Shown here: piece by piece, positions 16,913 through 24,701 of the stretch
Layout: each line of letters starts with the position of its first letter
Numbering within the stretch: the stretch's first letter is position 1
Assembly (NCBI GenBank): GCA_963557065.1
Contig: CAUWCT010000004.1
Location: 1 to 64,000, forward strand
Source of the DNA: UMGS1370 sp963557065
GTDB taxonomy: Bacteria; Bacillota; Clostridia; Lachnospirales; Lachnospiraceae
Direction: 5' to 3'
Length of the DNA stretch: 64,000 nucleotides
Notes under the pieces: model-generated
Database searches by the model: none
Told to the model about the DNA's origin: nothing
What the model saw: the letters and a program-made list of their open reading frames with translations, nothing else
Made by a program: the position numbers and the translations under genes

Positions 16913-18307
16913 ATGAATACATTGAAACGAATTGAGTATGGTTATGTAAAGAGTCCATCCCCAGACTGCAGTCAGATTCCGGTCATGCTTACCGATGAAA
17001 CCATGGAATACCGGTACCGCAAAGTCATGAAGCGGATGGAAGAAGAAAACTTTGACGTTTTAGCAGTCTACGGCGATCTGGAACATGGAAATAACTTTGA
17101 GTATTTAACCGGATTTCTGCCCCGCTTTGAGGAAGCTCTCCTGGTTATGCACAAAGACGGTTCCAACTACATGATTATGGGAAATGAGAATCTGAACAAA
17201 GTCTCTTCCTCAAGAATCAAGGCCACACCCATCCATGCCCCTCATTTTTCCCTGCCCAACCAGCCCATGGATGGCGGCAAAGATATTACCACTATTTTAT
17301 CCGAGGCAAAAATCTGCCAGGGGATGCGCATCGGCATTGTTGGCTGGAAACAGTTTACCAGCCCTGCGGAAGATAACCGCTCACTGTTCGATGTTCCCTA
17401 TTATCTTATAGATGCCATCAAACGTCTGGCCGGTCCTGACGGCTGCATTGAAAATGCCGCTTCTCTTTTTATCGGGGAAAACGGCGCCCGCCGCACCAAT
17501 AACGTCAATGAACTGGAACACTATGAGTTCGGCGCTTCCCTGGCCGGAGACTGCATTCTGGCTGCAATGGACCAATTAGACGAAGGCGTAAAGGAAACGG
17601 AACTTGGAGATACTTTAAATGCCCTTGGGCAGAAAAACAGCGTGGTAACCATTGCCGCTGCCGGAAAGCGTTTTGTAAAGGCCAACCTCTACCCCACAGA
17701 AAATACTGTAAAAGCAGGAGACACCATAAGCCTTACAGTCGGATATAAAGGCGGCCTGTCCTCCCGCTGCGGCTATGCGGTCAAAGATTCTTCCCAGCTT
17801 CCAAAACCTGTCAGGGATTATGTGGATGCAGTGGTAAGCCCCTACTTTCATGCCTATGCTCTATGGCTGGAACAGATTCACTGCAAAATGACCGGCGGAG
17901 AACTATACAATCTCATGGAACAGGTTATGCCCAAAGCAGACTATCACTGGTCTTTATGTCCAGGTCATCTGACTGCTGACGAAGAATGGCTTGCCTCTCC
18001 CATATACAATGGCAGCCAGGAACTGCTGGTCAGCGGAATGCTGTTTCAGATTGATATGATACCTTCTGTAGAAGGGTACGGCGGAACCAATGCAGAAAGC
18101 ACTATTGCATTGGCGGATGAATCCCTGCAAAAGCAGATACAGGCCCAGTCCCCTGCGCTCTGGAACCGGATTGCAGCCAGAAGGGCCTATATCCAAAAAG
18201 AACTGGGAATCAACCTTAACCCCCACGTGCTTCCCATGACGTCTACTGTCGCCTATTTAAGACCCTTCTTTTTTGAAAAAGAAAAAGCTATGAAGGTAAA
18301 TGATTAA
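16913..18307 (+). CDS. M24 (pita-bread fold) aminopeptidase/creatinase-like protein with degenerate metal site
   Basis: The 464 residues show a creatinase N-terminal-type domain (about 30-190) and a pita-bread C-terminal domain (about 200-440). The usual five metal ligands D, D, H, E, E are largely missing: where GDxxxxDxGxxxxGYxSDxxRT is expected the protein reads GDTISLTVGYKG then SSRCGY, and the first active-site His position reads KANLYP. The pGH histidine (CPGHLTADEE) and the final Glu (NAESTIAL) remain; the other Glu position reads FQID. Metal-independent catalysis as in creatinase, or loss of activity, are both possible. Begins 12 bases after the M20 gene. Confidence 0.75.
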   Translation: MNTLKRIEYGYVKSPSPDCSQIPVMLTDETMEYRYRKVMKRMEEENFDVLAVYGDLEHGNNFEYLTGFLPRFEEALLVMHKDGSNYMIMGNENLNKVSSSRIKATPIHAPHFSLPNQPMDGGKDITTILSEAKICQGMRIGIVGWKQFTSPAEDNRSLFDVPYYLIDAIKRLAGPDGCIENAASLFIGENGARRTNNVNELEHYEFGASLAGDCILAAMDQLDEGVKETELGDTLNALGQKNSVVTIAAAGKRFVKANLYPTENTVKAGDTISLTVGYKGGLSSRCGYAVKDSSQLPKPVRDYVDAVVSPYFHAYALWLEQIHCKMTGGELYNLMEQVMPKADYHWSLCPGHLTADEEWLASPIYNGSQELLVSGMLFQIDMIPSVEGYGGTNAESTIALADESLQKQIQAQSPALWNRIAARRAYIQKELGINLNPHVLPMTSTVAYLRPFFFEKEKAMKVND

Positions 18308-19055
18308 AATGGTTAATATAGCCATCATATAACAGGTGAATCACCAAATGCAGAGTTAAATAACTGGAACGGTTAATGTTCATCACCTCATCAATGCTGG
18401 TGCTCTGAAAGTACAGATTATATCTGGAAATACTGGACAATTCGTTTTTGTGGAAATTGGTAATCGATACCATGGTAATCCCGGAAACGTCCAAATTGAC
18501 CAGTGTTTCCCTGTACTTTTCAATATTTCCCGACCAGGATGCAATAAACAGCAAATCGTTCTGACTCATATATTTTTTCACGATTTTCAGTTCCGTAGAA
18601 GCGGAAATCATGATAATTTTCTTATTTACATTGAGAAAGCAGCGGGCCATCTCCTGAAGCATCAGCCGCTGTCCCTGTCCGGTTCCATAGGCATAGATAT
18701 TTTCCGCTTCATCAATCTTTTTATAAATTTCTTCTATCTGTCCATTTTGCTGAAACAGTTTTATCGTCTGGGCAATGTCCTGATTCAAAATCTCCACAGA
18801 GTCTATATCCTGTCTCTCTCCCTGAATATCATCATTTTTTAAAAAGTATTTAAATTCGCTGTACCCGCTGAAATTCAGCTTCTGGGTCATACGCAGCACA
18901 GTTGCCGTCGAAACATTGCATCTTTCAGCCAGTTTGGCAATACTCAGCGTTGTGCTCATATGCAGGTTATTCTGGACAAAGTTTAAAATATGGAAATCAA
19001 GATGATTCAGCTTTGCGTAATTCTTATTAATAATGCCGTCTAATTGAGTCCCCAT
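18288..19055 (-). CDS. MurR/RpiR-family transcriptional regulator
   Basis: 255 residues: N-terminal helix-turn-helix (about 1-75, LSIAKLAERCNVSTATVLRMTQKL) and a C-terminal SIS sugar-phosphate binding domain (about 110-250, YAYGTGQGQRLMLQEMARCF). Such proteins sense phosphosugars or related ligands and control adjacent PTS genes. Of two ATGs, the one at 19055 lies 8 bases after AGGAGG and is preferred over 19061. Its 3' end overlaps the convergent M24 gene by 20 bases, so full-length transcripts of the two are antisense at the tails. Probable regulator of the EIICB-M20-M24 operon. Confidence 0.88.
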   Translation of the reverse strand: MGTQLDGIINKNYAKLNHLDFHILNFVQNNLHMSTTLSIAKLAERCNVSTATVLRMTQKLNFSGYSEFKYFLKNDDIQGERQDIDSVEILNQDIAQTIKLFQQNGQIEEIYKKIDEAENIYAYGTGQGQRLMLQEMARCFLNVNKKIIMISASTELKIVKKYMSQNDLLFIASWSGNIEKYRETLVNLDVSGITMVSITNFHKNELSSISRYNLYFQSTSIDEVMNINRSSYLTLHLVIHLLYDGYINHFNHLPS

Positions 19056-19138
19056 AATCATAGCCTCCTAAAAACCTGTTCTCATTCTATCATATATTCT
19101 CTGCATTTTACAAGCAAGTTTCCCGTAACACAAGAATC

Positions 19139-19186
19139 AAGGCTGCCGTCCATCCAACCAGAACTGGTTAGCTGCGCGTCAGCCTT
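19139..19186. terminator. Inverted repeat between regulator and HPr-like gene
   Basis: AAGGCTG (19139-19145) / CAGCCTT (19180-19186) enclose a second perfect repeat AACCAG-AA-CTGGTT (19157-19170). T-rich sequence follows on the plus strand only; on the minus strand, where the HPr-like gene would need it, the T tract is weak. Confidence 0.4.
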
Positions 19187-19207
19187 TTCTCTTTATTATG
19201 TACCATA

Positions 19208-19453
19208 TTAAACTCTGAACAGGCGCCGAAGCCTTAATTCCGCCTCTCCTTCGTCACTCCCTTCCAAATAAAATACCAGACTGTCTCCCCGCGGCTGCAA
19301 CCCCGTCTGCATCGCCTCATAATCCTTTACATTAATCTTTGTGGCGTCACCCTGGATATAAATATCGCAGGTAAATTGATTCGCGGTCCTTACAAGATAG
19401 GATATAGGCAACGTCCGATACGGGGCAAGAATGTCAACTTTCTTCGTCAACAT
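19208..19453 (-). CDS. HPr-like domain protein lacking the phospho-histidine
   Basis: 81 residues with the HPr fold pattern: VRTANQFTCDIYIQGDATKINVKDY aligns with the region after the HPr active site, and the C-terminus (DSLVFYLEGSDEGEAELRLRRLF) with its last strand and helix. The place of the active-site H-A-R-P reads PYRTLPIS, so His15 and Arg17 are absent; a serine-46-like position reads YEAMQTG. It cannot be a normal phosphocarrier; a regulatory or binding role is possible. Three ATGs are near; the one at 19453 follows GGGG by 8 bases. Confidence 0.6.
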   Translation of the reverse strand: MLTKKVDILAPYRTLPISYLVRTANQFTCDIYIQGDATKINVKDYEAMQTGLQPRGDSLVFYLEGSDEGEAELRLRRLFRV

Positions 19454-19522
19454 ACACATCACCCCATTAAACACATAAAGCGATTGTCATTTAGTTTCTC
19501 TCAGGCTTCTCAATGTACAGTC

Positions 19523-19551
19523 ATTATACTATGAAACTATGGAACATACAA
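19523..19551 (-). promoter_or_regulatory. Promoter of the HPr-like gene
   Basis: Minus strand TTGTAT (19546-19551), 17 bases, TATAAT (19523-19528), about 70 bases before the start codon. It lies directly after the last gene of the polysaccharide cluster. Confidence 0.7.
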
Positions 19552-19589
19552 GAACTGATTTTCTAAAAATTTCGTGAAAAATGGATTCT

Positions 19590-20522
19590 TTACAGATTTT
19601 TAACATCTTCCACAATGTAAATCGGGCGATCCTTTAATTCATTAAACAGTACGGAAATATACTCCCCAATCACGCCGATAACCACAAACATCATGGCAAA
19701 CATAAAGCACATCAGCACAACAATGGTGGCATACCCGCTGGGCGCTCCCTGTCTGGTGCACAAGGTATAAAACAGCACGCCAACGCCGATAAGTGCAGAA
19801 AAAATACCTGCAAAAATCCCCAGTTTTAACGGCATATTGGAAAAGCACATAATGGTATTTACGGAAAAACGGAACAACTTTTTCAGACTGTATTTGCTTT
19901 CCCCTGCAACCCTTGGACGCGCTTCATAAGAAATTGACGTTTTCTTAAACCCGATATTCTGGACATAGCCCCTTAAAAACCGGACTTTTTCTCTGTAATT
20001 CGTTCTTAATACATCCGCCGCCTGACGGCCCACAGCAAAGAAATCAGAGGCATTTGGCTCAAAGTATACGTCAGACATCCGGTTAATCAAGGCGTAAAAC
20101 GCATTGGACGTTATATTTTTAATAAATCCGGCGCTGGCATTGCTGGTACGCACCATGGTAATTACCTGATAGCCCTCTTCCATTTTTTCAACAATGTCTA
20201 TCAGACATTCCGGCGGATGCTGCAAATCTGCATCCATACAGACAATGCCGTCTCCGGTACTGTAATCAATTCCCGCAATCATAGCCGACTCATGACCAAA
20301 ATTTCGGGAAAAAGAGATGACTTTGATCCGGCTCTCCCGGCTGGCCAGCCGTTCCAGCACCTCTTTGCTGCCGTCTGCGCTTCCGTCATTGACAAATAAC
20401 AGTTCCCAGTCCCAGGAAAGGCTGTCCAGCACCTTTTTCGTCTCCTGATAAAACTGATCCAGCGCTTTCTCCTCATTGTATACAGAAACCACTACGGAAA
20501 GCCGTTTTTTTTCATTCTCCAT
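19590..20522 (-). CDS. GtrB/DPM1-like family 2 glycosyltransferase
   Basis: 310 residues: a GT-A domain (about 1-230; VVSVYNEEKALDQFY, FVNDGSADGS, CMDADLQHPPE with the metal-binding Asp pair) and two C-terminal membrane helices (about 232-295). This is the architecture of enzymes that load a hexose from a nucleotide sugar onto undecaprenyl phosphate on the inner face. The flipped lipid-P-sugar would feed a polytopic GT-C-type transferase, and three candidate polytopic proteins lie in the same cluster. Last gene of the cluster, 3 bases after licD. Confidence 0.88.
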   Translation of the reverse strand: MENEKKRLSVVVSVYNEEKALDQFYQETKKVLDSLSWDWELLFVNDGSADGSKEVLERLASRESRIKVISFSRNFGHESAMIAGIDYSTGDGIVCMDADLQHPPECLIDIVEKMEEGYQVITMVRTSNASAGFIKNITSNAFYALINRMSDVYFEPNASDFFAVGRQAADVLRTNYREKVRFLRGYVQNIGFKKTSISYEARPRVAGESKYSLKKLFRFSVNTIMCFSNMPLKLGIFAGIFSALIGVGVLFYTLCTRQGAPSGYATIVVLMCFMFAMMFVVIGVIGEYISVLFNELKDRPIYIVEDVKNL

Positions 20523-20525
20523 ATT

Positions 20526-21395
20526 CTAACTCCTGCTGCCGCTTGATATCGGATTGCTTCTATCTTCATCGAATACTTCTATCTCCATATCGGAATGGGC
20601 CGGAACCTGTTTTTCCTTAGGAGGCGGCGTCATATAGTCTCCGTAAACGCAGGTCAGCACCTGATCCCAGCCTGCGGGAACCATAAGCATCTCCCCTTCA
20701 AACTCCATATCCACCGTCTGGCTGCACCACTCTTTTTTCAGGGTCACATACAGGTAATCCGGCTGATAATTGCTGTAGTAGCATAAATTGCTTTTCCCTT
20801 TCCGATCTTTCACTGCCGCGCAAAACTGCATCCGGCGAATCCATTTCATGGGAATCAGTTTTCCCACTGCAGACAGGCCGCCGACAAAGATCTTGTTGGC
20901 CAGGCTGTACTTGCTAAAGTCCAGACGGTACCGGTGTCCCATGGCCAGGCCATAAATGCCGGTATGCAGCAATTTTGTAAAGGCCGCAGAAATCTTATTT
21001 TCCGGCAGTTCGTCAATGGTAAATAAATCCACCCACAAATGATTTAATTTTCCTTCATAAAACTGCATTTCCCCGCTGTCCTCATGGGTACTGCTGTTGT
21101 CATAGCAGATACGGGCAGTAAAATCATAAAATGCAGTTCCGTTCCGTAAATCTTTGGGCTCTAAAAGGGTCATTCCGGCAGGAAGTTTTTTCTTCGCTGC
21201 CCTGATAAATTTTGTATAATTATCCCTGGTAAACGCCACGTCTGCATCATCGTCCCAGGGAATAAATCCTTTATGACGGACTGCTCCTATCAGAGTTCCG
21301 GCATCCAGCATATACTGAATCCCTTCCTCTCTGCAGATTCGGTCAATCTCCTTTAATATTGCCAGATTCGCCTGGTGTACTCTGGTCAGATCCAT
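20526..21395 (-). CDS. licD: LicD-family phosphotransferase (phosphocholine/polyol-phosphate transfer)
   Basis: LicD proteins transfer phosphocholine or similar groups from CDP-linked donors to glycans. The 289 residues contain the hallmark DAGTLIGAVRHKGFIPWDDDADVAF (split here as DAGTLIGAVRHKG and FIPWDDDADV) with the Asp triad of the nucleotidyltransferase fold, and the later DLFTIDELPEN. The ATG at 21395 is chosen because AGGAGG precedes it by 9 bases; the frame opens six codons earlier. Lies 18 bases after rfbH. The group transferred is not predictable; no licA-C choline genes are in the window. Confidence 0.87.
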   Translation of the reverse strand: MDLTRVHQANLAILKEIDRICREEGIQYMLDAGTLIGAVRHKGFIPWDDDADVAFTRDNYTKFIRAAKKKLPAGMTLLEPKDLRNGTAFYDFTARICYDNSSTHEDSGEMQFYEGKLNHLWVDLFTIDELPENKISAAFTKLLHTGIYGLAMGHRYRLDFSKYSLANKIFVGGLSAVGKLIPMKWIRRMQFCAAVKDRKGKSNLCYYSNYQPDYLYVTLKKEWCSQTVDMEFEGEMLMVPAGWDQVLTCVYGDYMTPPPKEKQVPAHSDMEIEVFDEDRSNPISSGSRS

Positions 21396-21413
21396 CTTAT
21401 TTCCTCCTGACAT

Positions 21414-22757
21414 TTACGCGGTCTGCAATGCTTCCTTTATGGTTTTTGCCATGTAGTCAATCATCTCGTCCGTCATTCCCGGATATACGCCAACCCAGAA
21501 GGTGTCTTTCATAATCCGGTCCGTAACCGCCAGATCGCCGGCTACCCGATACCCTTCTTTCTTCTTTCTCATCTCATCAAAGCAAGGATGTTTGGTCAGG
21601 TTTCCTGCAAACAGCATTCTGGTCTGGACGCCCTTTCCTTCCACATACTGAACCACCTGGTTCCGGTCCACACCGTCCTTACAGGTAATCAGAAAACCAA
21701 ACCAGCTGGGTTCAGAATCCGGACAGGCTTCCGGTAAAATTACCTTATCCTGGCAGTCCCAAAGTCCTGCCTTTAATCTGGCAAAGTTGGCCTTTCTTCT
21801 CTCCACAAAGGAAGGAAACTTCTCTAACTGGGCACAGCCGATAGCCGCCTGGAGATCCGTCGCCTTTAAGTTATACCCGAAATGGGAATAGACATATTTA
21901 TGATCATATCCAAGCGGCAGTTCTCCATACTGTCTGTCAAATCGGTGGCCGCACAGATTGTCTCTTCCGGACGGGCAGACGCAGTCTCTTCCCCAGTCCC
22001 TGAACGAACGGATAATCTTATTTAACAGGGGATTGCTGGTATAAACTGCTCCGCCTTCTCCCATAGTCATATGATGAGGCGGATAGAAACTGGACGTACC
22101 GATGTCTCCGATGGTTCCTGTTAATTTTGTCTCTCCGTCTATGGTATACCGGCTTCCCAGGGCGTCACAGTTATCCTCTACCAGCCAGAGATTGTGTTTT
22201 TCGCAAAATGATTTTACTGCTTTTAAATCAAAGGGATTTCCCAGAGTATGGGCAATCATTACAGCTTTGGTCTTTTCGGACAAAGCTTCCTCCAGTTTTG
22301 TCACGTCAATGTTATACTGGGGGATGGTCACATCCACAAACACCGGAACGGCTCCATACTGGATCGCCGGCGTTACAGTAGTTGGAAATCCTGCCGCTAC
22401 CGTAATAATCTCGTCTCCCCGTTTTACCTGTCTGTCTCCAAGAAGGGGCGAGGTAAGGGTCATAAACGCAATCAGATTGGCAGAAGATCCAGAGTTTACC
22501 AGGGAGCAGTAGCGGACTCCCAGATATTTTGCCAGATCTGTTTCAAATTTGTCTGTATACCGTCCGGAAGTCAGCCAGAACTCCAGGGCAGAGTCTACCA
22601 GATTAACCATTTCCCTGTGATCGTAAACTCTGGACGCATAGGGAATCCGGTCTCCCTCTTCAAACGGTTTTTTCTGATTATGGAATGTATCGCAATATTC
22701 GGCAGTCATGTCCAGAATCGCCTGTCTGGCTTCCTGCTCGCTCATATTTTCAAACAT
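21414..22757 (-). CDS. rfbH: RfbH, CDP-4-keto-6-deoxy-D-glucose 3-dehydrase (E1)
   Basis: A PMP-dependent [2Fe-2S] enzyme that removes the C3 hydroxyl of CDP-4-keto-6-deoxyglucose on the way to 3,6-dideoxyhexoses. 448 residues, aminotransferase fold. The Schiff-base lysine of aminotransferases is replaced by histidine in YPPHHMTMGEGGA, diagnostic of RfbH/AscC. Cysteines for the cluster are visible in VEDNCDALG and DCVCPSGRDNLCG. The start at 22757 follows AGGAG; the frame opens 16 codons earlier. The E3 reductase that normally partners this enzyme (RfbI/AscD) is not in the window. Confidence 0.93.
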   Translation of the reverse strand: MFENMSEQEARQAILDMTAEYCDTFHNQKKPFEEGDRIPYASRVYDHREMVNLVDSALEFWLTSGRYTDKFETDLAKYLGVRYCSLVNSGSSANLIAFMTLTSPLLGDRQVKRGDEIITVAAGFPTTVTPAIQYGAVPVFVDVTIPQYNIDVTKLEEALSEKTKAVMIAHTLGNPFDLKAVKSFCEKHNLWLVEDNCDALGSRYTIDGETKLTGTIGDIGTSSFYPPHHMTMGEGGAVYTSNPLLNKIIRSFRDWGRDCVCPSGRDNLCGHRFDRQYGELPLGYDHKYVYSHFGYNLKATDLQAAIGCAQLEKFPSFVERRKANFARLKAGLWDCQDKVILPEACPDSEPSWFGFLITCKDGVDRNQVVQYVEGKGVQTRMLFAGNLTKHPCFDEMRKKKEGYRVAGDLAVTDRIMKDTFWVGVYPGMTDEMIDYMAKTIKEALQTA

Positions 22758-22808
22758 AATGTTCTCCTTTTCTATCAACAACGGGCTGCGTTTTGCCGCA
22801 GCCACACA

Positions 22809-23867
22809 TTAGCCAAAAAATTCCCTGATCTGCCGGTCTGTCGCCTCCAGCATATCCTGACCTTCTAAATACTGTCTGGACCATTCAACAGTCTTTTCCA
22901 CCGCTTCTTTTACATGGTAACGGGGCGTCCAGCCAAACACTTTTTTGATCTTTGAACAATCTAATTTTAAAAAGTTCGCCTCATGAGGACCGCCGTCGTA
23001 CCTGTTGATCCAGGTCTGTCCGTCTCCCCATGCCTGGCAGAATAAATCCGTCAGATCTCCGGTTGTCACACAGTCTGTATCATCCGGTCCTACGTTATAA
23101 TATCCCGCAAATTGAATATCCTCATACTGTTTCATGGCAATCTCCAGATATACATTAAGAGGCTCTAACACGTGCTGGTAAGGTCTTGTAGAATGAGGAT
23201 TTCTTACGATAATCTCCTTTCCTGCCGCCGCTGCCCGTATACAGTCCGGAATAATCCGGTCGTTGGCAAAGTCGCCGCCGCCGATGACATTTCCGGCTCT
23301 GGAAGTGGAAATGGCGCAGCGTCCGTCTCCAAAAAAGGACTTCTGATAGCTGTGGGTTACCAGTTCCGAACAGGATTTGCTGTTGGAATAAGGGTCATAT
23401 CCGTCTAATGGATCGCATTCTCGATAGCCGTACTCCCACTCCTTATTTTCATAGACCTTATCGGTGGTAATGTTGACAAAGGAACGGACAGACGGAGTCA
23501 GCCGGATGCACTCTAACAGATTGACCGTCCCCATTACATTGGTTTCGTAGGTATAAACCGGATCTTTGTAAGAATCCCGCACTATGGGCTGGGCCGCCAG
23601 GTGGAATACTACCTCCGGCCGGACGTCTTCAAAAACCTGACGAAGCTTTTCCAGATCTCGGATGTCCCCGATTCGGGAATCCATGGTGTCCTCCAATCCA
23701 ATAATCTGATAAATCGACGGATCGGTCGGCGGATTTAAGGCGTAGCCGGTTACCTTGGCGCCGCACAGCGCCAGAATTCTGCACATCCAGGTTCCTTTAA
23801 AACCAGTGTGTCCGGTAACAAGAACCCGTTTCCCCTGATAAAATGAAGTTAATTCCTGTAAGGTCAT
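22809..23867 (-). CDS. rfbG: CDP-glucose 4,6-dehydratase
   Basis: Converts CDP-glucose to CDP-4-keto-6-deoxyglucose. Extended SDR enzyme of 352 residues: Rossmann motif TGHTGFKGTWM near the N-terminus, FHLAAQPIVRDSY, the active-site TTDKVYEN and YxxxK as YSNSK. Three ATGs are close; that at 23867 (MTLQEL) has AGGAG at the best spacing of about 7. It acts on the product of rfbF, the next gene upstream, and supplies rfbH, 51 bases downstream. Confidence 0.94.
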   Translation of the reverse strand: MTLQELTSFYQGKRVLVTGHTGFKGTWMCRILALCGAKVTGYALNPPTDPSIYQIIGLEDTMDSRIGDIRDLEKLRQVFEDVRPEVVFHLAAQPIVRDSYKDPVYTYETNVMGTVNLLECIRLTPSVRSFVNITTDKVYENKEWEYGYRECDPLDGYDPYSNSKSCSELVTHSYQKSFFGDGRCAISTSRAGNVIGGGDFANDRIIPDCIRAAAAGKEIIVRNPHSTRPYQHVLEPLNVYLEIAMKQYEDIQFAGYYNVGPDDTDCVTTGDLTDLFCQAWGDGQTWINRYDGGPHEANFLKLDCSKIKKVFGWTPRYHVKEAVEKTVEWSRQYLEGQDMLEATDRQIREFFG

Positions 23868-23927
23868 ATCCATTCTCCTGTTTGTTTCCAAATCTGCTTA
23901 TTCCTGAACTGTTGCATTTTCAAATCT

Positions 23928-24701
23928 TTATTCCCAGATTTTCCAGGGGGCTTTCCCAGACTGCCACATGGCCTCCAGCTGCTGCTTGTCTCTCTGGGTA
24001 TCCATACACTTCCAGAATCCCTCGTGATGGTACGCCATCAGCTGTCCATCCTTTGCCAGGTTTTCTAAGGGTTCTTTTTCAAGGACAGTCGTATCATCTG
24101 CTAAATAGTCAAAAATGCCGGAATTTAACACCATAAATCCACCGTTAATCAAAGCGCCGTCATTGTCATTTTTCTCGCGGAATGCCTGAACCTGGCCTTC
24201 TCCGTTTAAATCCAGAACGCCAAACTTCTGGCCTACGTTGACGCTGGTAAGAGTTGCAATTTTTCCATGGTTTTTATGGAACCGGACCAGGGCATTTAAA
24301 TCTACGTCTGCTACCCCGTCTCCGTAAGTCAGCATAAACGGCTCGTCTCCTACAAATGGACGGATCCGCTTTACCCTGCCTCCGGTCATGGTATTTAAAC
24401 CGGTGTCGACCAGGGTTACCTTCCAGGGTTCGGAATAGTTGTTGTGGACTTCCATCTGGTTGTTTGCCAGATCAAAGGTCACGTCTGAGGTGTGGAGGAA
24501 GTAATCGGCAAAGAACTCCTTAACTACATACTGCTTATATCCCAGGCAGATTACAAATTCGTGAAATCCGAACTGGGAATAATATTTCATAATGTGCCAT
24601 AAAATCGGTTTTTCTCCGATTTCAATCATAGGCTTTGGTTTTAAATGGCTTTCTTCGCTGATTCTGGTGCCAAATCCGCCAGCTAATAAAACAACTTTCA
24701 C
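23928..24701 (-). CDS. rfbF: Glucose-1-phosphate cytidylyltransferase
   Basis: Makes CDP-glucose from CTP and glucose-1-phosphate. 257 residues with the nucleotidyltransferase signature LAGGFGTRISEESHLKPKPM, WHIMKYYSQFGFHEFVICLGYKQ and TYGDGVADVD, all diagnostic of RfbF. The start is GTG, 7 bases after AAGGAGG, and overlaps the stop of the upstream membrane-protein gene by 4 bases (GTGA). Confidence 0.95.
   Translation of the reverse strand: MKVVLLAGGFGTRISEESHLKPKPMIEIGEKPILWHIMKYYSQFGFHEFVICLGYKQYVVKEFFADYFLHTSDVTFDLANNQMEVHNNYSEPWKVTLVDTGLNTMTGGRVKRIRPFVGDEPFMLTYGDGVADVDLNALVRFHKNHGKIATLTSVNVGQKFGVLDLNGEGQVQAFREKNDNDGALINGGFMVLNSGIFDYLADDTTVLEKEPLENLAKDGQLMAYHHEGFWKCMDTQRDKQQLEAMWQSGKAPWKIWE

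Noticed and set aside
19139..19186. Nested inverted repeats as an RpiR operator
   Set aside because: They lie upstream of the regulator's own promoter region and after the HPr-like gene, and do not resemble the AAAACTAT-type repeat of the other RpiR locus; a weak terminator is more likely.
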